A stretch of 9,546 nt of DNA from assembly GCA_003566335.1 (NCBI GenBank), contig PXDR01000572.1, positions 1 through 9,546 on the forward strand. The letters are read 5' to 3'. The stretch comes from Cyanobacteria bacterium T3Sed10_344R1 (lineage in GTDB: Bacteria; Cyanobacteriota; Cyanobacteriia; Phormidesmidales; Phormidesmidaceae). Made by a program: the position numbers and the translations under genes. The notes below the pieces were generated by a model, which saw only the letters and a list, made by a program, of their open reading frames with translations, was not told the DNA's origin and did no database searches. Below are positions 5,877 through 9,546 of the stretch, one piece after another (position 1 is the first letter of the stretch; each line of letters opens with the position of its first letter).

Positions 5877-5934
5877 GGCGGCGAAGTTCGGGGGGTGGGC
5901 TGGGTTGACGGTGGCCCCTTTGCCGTAGGCTGGC

Positions 5935-5940
5935 TATAGA
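5935..5940 (+). promoter_or_regulatory. Possible -10 box (TATAGA) before hisZ
   Basis: TATAGA lies 28 bases before the hisZ ATG. A good -35 sequence, TTGACG, is present at 5905-5910, but the gap is 24 bases, too long for a standard promoter. Read-through from the J-domain gene, 92 bases upstream, is an alternative. Confidence 0.3.
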
Positions 5941-5968
5941 CTCCTCGAACAGACTTAACAACACGGTC

Positions 5969-7207
5969 ATGATTTACCAACCGCCCGTCGGCGCACGGGA
6001 CTTGCTGCCCCTGGATGTAGCTCAGAAACGCTGGATTGAAGATCGCCTAGAGCAAGGGTTTCAGCGCTGGGGCTATCACCGCATTATCACCTCGACGGTT
6101 GAGTATCTAGAGACCTTGATGGCTGGGGGCGCAATTGACCGCTCTACGGTGATTGAGCTCCAGGGCAGCGGCAGTCAACGGCTGGGGCTGCGGCCTGAGT
6201 TGACGGCTTCGGTGGCTCGGGCGGTGGTGACTCGGCTGGCGACGGTGACCTATCCCCAGCGGCTTTACTACAGCGCTAATGTGTTTCGGCAGTCGCCCCA
6301 GGGGAGCCATGGCGGCCAGCAAGAGTATTACCAGGCGGGGGTAGAGCTGCTTGGGGCCGCTAGCGGGACGGCGGATGCTGAAATCCTGCTGCTGCTCACG
6401 GACTGTCTCAATCTGCTGGGGTTGAGTGAGTCCCAAATTATTTTGGGCGAGGCGGGGTTAACCCAATCCCTGCTGTCGGTATTTGACCCTACGGTGCGGC
6501 AGGCGGTTAGAAGTGCGATCGCAACCCTAGATCCCCTCGCCCTAGAGACCTTAGACCTCAGCGACGACCTGCGCCAGCGGGCCATGCTGTTGATGGATTT
6601 GCGGGGTCGCCCCGAGGACGTGCTGCAACAGGTGGGGCAGCTCAACCTGAATCCAGCCCAGCAAGCCATCGTCAACCGGCTCAAGAGCCTGATAGACACC
6701 CTGCGCGCCGCTGGAGCCGCCGGAGCTGACCGGGTCATCCTTGACCTCAGCCTGATTCAGTCGTTCGACTACTACACCGGCATTGTCTTTGAAGTGGTGG
6801 GCCATAGCGACGCAGGCTATCAGGTGCTCGGCCAAGGCGGTCGCTACGATCACCTGCTGGGCGTGTTCCATCCCCAGGGCAAAACCTTTCCCGGCATTGG
6901 CTTTTCCCTCAACCTAGAGACCCTGCATCAACTGCTGCTGACTAGCGCTCAACTGCCTGCGGCGTCTCCCCGGAGCGATTGGCTGGTGGTGCCCACGGTG
7001 CCCCAGGCCACCGCTGCCGCCTTTGCCCAGGCCCAGAAAATCCGCGAAGCAGCGGCCCTCGTGCGGGTCGAAGTCGAGCTAGACCCCGATCGCAGCCCGG
7101 AAGAGATTCGCGCCATTGCCCGCCGCCGGAACATTGACCGCATCGCCTGGATTTCGGCAGAAGGATTGCCCGAAATCGAAGCCTTGACTGAGCCGGGCAA
7201 TCTCTAG
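5969..7207 (+). CDS. hisZ: ATP phosphoribosyltransferase regulatory subunit HisZ
   Basis: A 412-residue paralogue of histidyl-tRNA synthetase. It opens with QPPVGARDLLP and shows degenerate class II synthetase motifs: RPELTASVARAV at 75-86 (motif 2 region), SFDYYTGIVFEV at 265-276 and GGRYDHLLG at 290-298 (motif 3 region). True HisS normally has RGLDYYTRTVFE at the second of these places; the Gly in YYTG and the changed surroundings point to HisZ. The last 75 residues or so are a reduced C-terminal domain. HisZ forms a complex with the short form of HisG, catalysing the first step of histidine synthesis and carrying the feedback site for histidine. hisG is not in the window, so the genes are unlinked, as often in cyanobacteria. 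The start ATG fits the family N-terminus. A misassigned HisS is the alternative. Confidence 0.88.
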   Translation: MIYQPPVGARDLLPLDVAQKRWIEDRLEQGFQRWGYHRIITSTVEYLETLMAGGAIDRSTVIELQGSGSQRLGLRPELTASVARAVVTRLATVTYPQRLYYSANVFRQSPQGSHGGQQEYYQAGVELLGAASGTADAEILLLLTDCLNLLGLSESQIILGEAGLTQSLLSVFDPTVRQAVRSAIATLDPLALETLDLSDDLRQRAMLLMDLRGRPEDVLQQVGQLNLNPAQQAIVNRLKSLIDTLRAAGAAGADRVILDLSLIQSFDYYTGIVFEVVGHSDAGYQVLGQGGRYDHLLGVFHPQGKTFPGIGFSLNLETLHQLLLTSAQLPAASPRSDWLVVPTVPQATAAAFAQAQKIREAAALVRVEVELDPDRSPEEIRAIARRRNIDRIAWISAEGLPEIEALTEPGNL

Positions 7208-7224
7208 CTCAACCCGCAGACCAA

Positions 7225-7261
7225 CCCGGTCAACTTAAGTCAACAAGTCAACACAACCGGG
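7225..7261 (+). promoter_or_regulatory. Triple GTCAAC direct repeat inside a CCCGGT/ACCGGG inverted repeat
   Basis: GTCAAC occurs at 7229-7234, 7239-7244 and 7247-7252, with steps of 10 and 8 bases. The cluster is enclosed by CCCGGT (7225-7230) and ACCGGG (7256-7261). It lies 75-112 bases before the ferredoxin start, where an activator could bind. The spacing does not match the 11-base period of a Pho box. No regulator is identified. Confidence 0.35.
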
Positions 7262-7336
7262 AAATCGGCGGAATTAGCCAGTTTTCTGGTCAGGAACGGT
7301 AGGCTAGGAAAGGAGCTTAGCGAGACTTAACCTACC

Positions 7337-7564
7337 GTGCCCCATACCATTGTCACCAACGTCTGCGAAGGCGTCGCCGATTGCGTTGATGCTTGCCCCG
7401 TAGCCTGCATCCATGAAGGCCCAGATAAAAACACCAAGGGCACTGACTGGTACTGGATCGACTTTGCCACCTGCATCGACTGCGGCATTTGCCTTCAGGT
7501 CTGCCCGGTAGAAGGGGCGATCTTGCCTGAAGAACAGCCAGAGCTACAGCGGACACCAGAGTAG
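7337..7564 (+). CDS. Small bacterial-type [3Fe-4S]/[4Fe-4S] ferredoxin
   Basis: A 75-residue soluble electron carrier with eight cysteines: C10, C16, C20 (followed by Pro) and C24 in the first half, then C46, C49, C52 and C56 (followed by Pro) in CIDCGICLQVCP. The first group has C-x5-C-x3-C-x3-C instead of C-x2-C-x2-C-x3-C, as in the 7Fe ferredoxins of the Azotobacter FdI type, which suggests one [3Fe-4S] and one [4Fe-4S] cluster. I recall a close cyanobacterial relative, Synechocystis ssr3184 (Fed8), with the same EGVADC and GTDWYWIDFATC segments. The start is GTG in the common MPHTIV context. The only strong purine run, AAAGGAG at 7309-7315, is 21 bases away, too far to serve this start. 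The partner enzyme is unknown. The gene is 129 bases after hisZ and may have its own promoter. Confidence 0.93.
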   Translation: MPHTIVTNVCEGVADCVDACPVACIHEGPDKNTKGTDWYWIDFATCIDCGICLQVCPVEGAILPEEQPELQRTPE

Positions 7565-7624
7565 GTGGCCAAGATAGTCAACCAGCGCCTCGTCCCAGTC
7601 GCGGCCTGTAAGGTTCTTGGCTTA

Positions 7625-7696
7625 ATGCACTTGGCCTGACGCCCTTGGTGCAACGCCCTGAGCTCAACGCCCCTTGGTTCGATGCACTTTGGGAGG
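7625..7696 (+). repeat. Degenerate 14-15-base tandem repeat
   Basis: Five neighbouring units begin at 7625, 7639, 7653, 7667 and 7682. The two outer units start ATGCACTT and the three inner ones ACGCCC; TTGG or TTTGG follows in four of them. The array fills most of the spacer before the oxygenase gene and runs over the ATG at 7682, which argues against that ATG as the start. Confidence 0.55.
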
Positions 7697-7714
7697 AGCC
7701 TGAAATCCCCAACC

Positions 7715-8686
7715 ATGTCCACCGCAACCCTGCCCGTTCTGGATTTTTCGCAGTTTGCTGCTGGCACAGCGAAGCAGCAGCAGGCATTTGTGGCGGATTT
7801 AGGGCAGGCGTTGGCTGAGGTTGGCTTTTTTGCCCTTGACCATTCCCCAGTTGATCCCAAGCTGATTCAGGCTGCTTACGAGGCTGCCGCCGCTTTCTTT
7901 GCCCTACCAGACGCCGTGAAGCAGGGCTACGAGCAGCCTGAACTCCACGGTCAGCGGGGGTTTGTCCCCCTGGGTCGCGAACATGCCAAGGACTATCCCG
8001 TGCCGGATTTGAAGGAGTTTTGGCATGTGGGGCGTGATCCCCATCCGGAGTTACCCCACCTCCCCGCTAACCTGTGGCCTGAGGAAGTGCCGCAGTTTCA
8101 GACCACCATGCAGGCGCTATACCAGCAGTTAGACGACTGCGCAGTGGTGCTGCTGGAGGCTTGCGCCCTCTATCTCGACCAGCCCCGGCAACTGCTACGC
8201 CATCAGGTGCAGGGCGGCGACACGATTTTGCGGGTGATTCACTATCCCCCAGTTCCCCAGACTACGGCTGCCCACAGTCTGCGGGCGGCCCCCCATGAAG
8301 ACATCAACGCCATTACCCTACTCTGCACCGCCACAGGGCCAGGGTTGGAGGTGCAGCAGCGGGACGGTAGTTGGCTGCCCGTCATCGCCCAGCCTGGACA
8401 GATCATTGTCGATACGGGGGATATGCTGCAAAACCTCAGCAACGGCATTTTCAAAAGCACGACTCACCGAGTGGTGACCCCACTGGAGGAAGATGAGCCG
8501 TCTGGGTTGAGTCCTGGCGATCGCAGCAGATTTTCCCTCCCCTTTTTCGTTCATCCCCGCCCCGAAACCGACCTGTCTCCCCGCCCCAACTGCATCGCCC
8601 GCAGTGGCGGTGTCCCCCGCTATCCCAACCTGACAGCAGGGCAATACCTGCAGCAGCGCTTAGCTGAAATTGGTCTCAAGTCCTGA
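7715..8686 (+). CDS. 2-oxoglutarate/Fe(II)-dependent oxygenase, isopenicillin N synthase-like family
   Basis: 323 residues from the ATG at 7715. An in-frame ATG at 7682 would add 11 residues, but these fall in the repeat array and before the usual family opening LPVLDFSQF. A GGGAGGAG run (7691-7698) lies 16 bases ahead of the chosen start, rather far. The N-terminal domain has VGFFALDHSPVD at about 36-47, where most relatives have an NHG-type sequence. The jelly-roll core carries the iron triad H194, D196 and H251 (PHEDINAITLL and THRVVTP) and the 2-oxoglutarate-binding R272-x-S274 (RFSLPFF). The enzyme oxidises a small substrate with O2 and 2-oxoglutarate in the cytoplasm. The substrate is not apparent, and similar genes are often misnamed as flavonol or gibberellin enzymes. 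An iron permease gene begins 24 bases further, so the two are probably co-transcribed. Confidence 0.92.
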   Translation: MSTATLPVLDFSQFAAGTAKQQQAFVADLGQALAEVGFFALDHSPVDPKLIQAAYEAAAAFFALPDAVKQGYEQPELHGQRGFVPLGREHAKDYPVPDLKEFWHVGRDPHPELPHLPANLWPEEVPQFQTTMQALYQQLDDCAVVLLEACALYLDQPRQLLRHQVQGGDTILRVIHYPPVPQTTAAHSLRAAPHEDINAITLLCTATGPGLEVQQRDGSWLPVIAQPGQIIVDTGDMLQNLSNGIFKSTTHRVVTPLEEDEPSGLSPGDRSRFSLPFFVHPRPETDLSPRPNCIARSGGVPRYPNLTAGQYLQQRLAEIGLKS

Positions 8687-8710
8687 CGGTGTTTTTTCCT
8701 GGCTTTCCCC

Positions 8711-9546
8711 ATGCTGATCTCCAATGCCCTACCGACGTTTTTGATCACCCTGCGCGAAGGGGTAGAAGCGGCCCTCGTGGTGGGGATCGTGCTGGCCTGC
8801 CTCAGTAAGGCCAACCAGTCTCAGCTCAACCGCTGGGTCTACGGCGGCGTGGGGGCGGGGCTGGTGGGCAGTGTGCTGATGGGGCTCCTGCTCAGCCAGG
8901 GCTTTAACCGGGTGCGGCGCGTGCTGCCGAGTTTGGAGGCCGTGGTGGATCCGCTGCTGAATACCCTATTTTGCAGCGTCGCGATTTTAATGCTGAGCTG
9001 GATGCTGCTGTGGATGACCCGGCAGTCCCGCGCCCTCAAGGCCAGCTTAGAAGGGGAGGTGATCACCGCCTTAGGCAAAGACGAAGGGGCGGGCTGGAAC
9101 CTGTTTAGCCTGGTCTGTATTGCCGTGCTGCGAGAAGGGTTTGAAACGGTGCTGTTTCTTTTCACCAACTTTCGCCAGGGGGCAGCGGCGATTGGGGGTG
9201 CGATCGCAGGCTTATTGGGCGCAACCGCCATTGGTTTGGCTTTGTTCCGCTGGGGAATACGGGTGAACCTCAAGCAGTTCTTTCAGGTGATGGGGGTGCT
9301 GCTGCTGCTGATTGTCGGCGGTCTGGTGATTTCGGGGCTGAAGAACCTGGATGCGGCGTTTTACGCCATCAGCCAGCTTGATCCCAACACTACGGATTTA
9401 TGTTGGGGCGGCCAGCAGTCCTGCATTTTGGGGCCAGCCCTCTGGGACGCCCGAGGGATTTTGCCCGACAATCAGTTTCCGGGTCTGGTGCTGAAGACGC
9501 TGCTGGGCTATCGCGATCGCATTTACCTGTTGCAAGCCCTCGCCTA
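8711..9546 (+). CDS. FTR1-family high-affinity iron permease, C-terminus beyond window
   Basis: 278 codons are present before the window edge. The protein is a multi-spanning inner-membrane protein with the two hallmark iron-binding motifs in membrane helices, LREGVEAALVVGI at 14-26 (R15-E16-G17-x-E19) and LREGFETVLFL at 140-150. Further hydrophobic stretches are near 43-63, 83-103, 160-178 and 192-208. A hydrophilic loop after about 220 has two cysteines (C231, C238). In bacteria such permeases (FTR1/EfeU) import iron, often with an oxidising or binding partner such as EfeO/EfeB; no partner is seen up to the edge. The ATG at 8711 gives the family's usual short N-terminus before the first REGxE. 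The gene follows the oxygenase by 24 bases, with no strong ribosome binding site. Most family members are about 270-310 residues, so little is probably missing. Confidence 0.93.
   Translation, partial: MLISNALPTFLITLREGVEAALVVGIVLACLSKANQSQLNRWVYGGVGAGLVGSVLMGLLLSQGFNRVRRVLPSLEAVVDPLLNTLFCSVAILMLSWMLLWMTRQSRALKASLEGEVITALGKDEGAGWNLFSLVCIAVLREGFETVLFLFTNFRQGAAAIGGAIAGLLGATAIGLALFRWGIRVNLKQFFQVMGVLLLLIVGGLVISGLKNLDAAFYAISQLDPNTTDLCWGGQQSCILGPALWDARGILPDNQFPGLVLKTLLGYRDRIYLLQALA

Noticed and set aside
5889..5904. G-rich run that might form a quadruplex
   Set aside because: Only three runs of three or more G lie close together; a fourth is missing.
6107..6871. Long minus-strand open frames within hisZ
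   Set aside because: They are antisense shadows of a clearly coding gene, with no family features.
7301..7336. AAAGGAG as the ribosome binding site of the small ferredoxin
   Set aside because: It lies 21 bases before the GTG, and no other in-frame start is better placed.

Overview
The window reads as a piece of a cyanobacterial chromosome. The GC content is fairly high, and the octamer GCGATCGC (the cyanobacterial HIP1 palindrome) occurs nine times, at 582, 1220, 2971, 3071, 3228, 6515, 8517, 9200 and 9513. Several proteins also have a cyanobacterial look: a C-terminally extended plant-type ferredoxin, a small 7Fe/8Fe-type ferredoxin and HisZ. I recall the order extended ferredoxin - inositol monophosphatase-like enzyme - J-domain protein from other cyanobacteria (Synechocystis sll1382-sll1383-sll1384), but could not check this. 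I see no phage, plasmid, transposase or CRISPR signal.

Layout. The left part (1-2203) is transcribed leftwards. From its upstream end it holds tRNA-Ser(GGA), the RNase P RNA gene rnpB, the RNase III gene rnc and, 10 bases further on, a Gfo/Idh/MocA-type oxidoreductase cut by the window edge. This is an RNA-processing neighbourhood: both the RNA of RNase P and RNase III are encoded there. A 353-base divergent spacer (2204-2556) separates it from the right part, where everything is transcribed rightwards: the [2Fe-2S] ferredoxin, a nuclease-fold lipoprotein with an altered active site, a repeat-rich spacer, an inositol monophosphatase-family enzyme, a long leader, a J-domain/TPR protein, hisZ, a [3Fe-4S]/[4Fe-4S]-type ferredoxin, a 2-oxoglutarate/Fe(II) oxygenase and an FTR1-type iron permease cut by the right edge.

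How the genes relate. Most are housekeeping: RNA processing, histidine biosynthesis regulation, electron transfer and chaperone work. The last three genes and the first ferredoxin share an iron theme (Fe-S carriers, an Fe(II) enzyme, an iron importer), but I found no convincing Fur box to link them. The least explained material lies in the spacers. At 3543-3691 is a 149-base element with perfect 15-base terminal inverted repeats and an inner palindrome, which resembles a MITE. It directly abuts a 7-base tandem array (3508-3543). A degenerate 14-15-base tandem repeat lies before the oxygenase (7625-7696), a perfect 8+8 palindrome lies before the first ferredoxin (2493-2512), and a triple GTCAAC direct repeat lies before the second ferredoxin. 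I see no clear multi-gene system that is new to science. The MITE-like element and the divergent nuclease-fold lipoprotein are the best candidates for follow-up.
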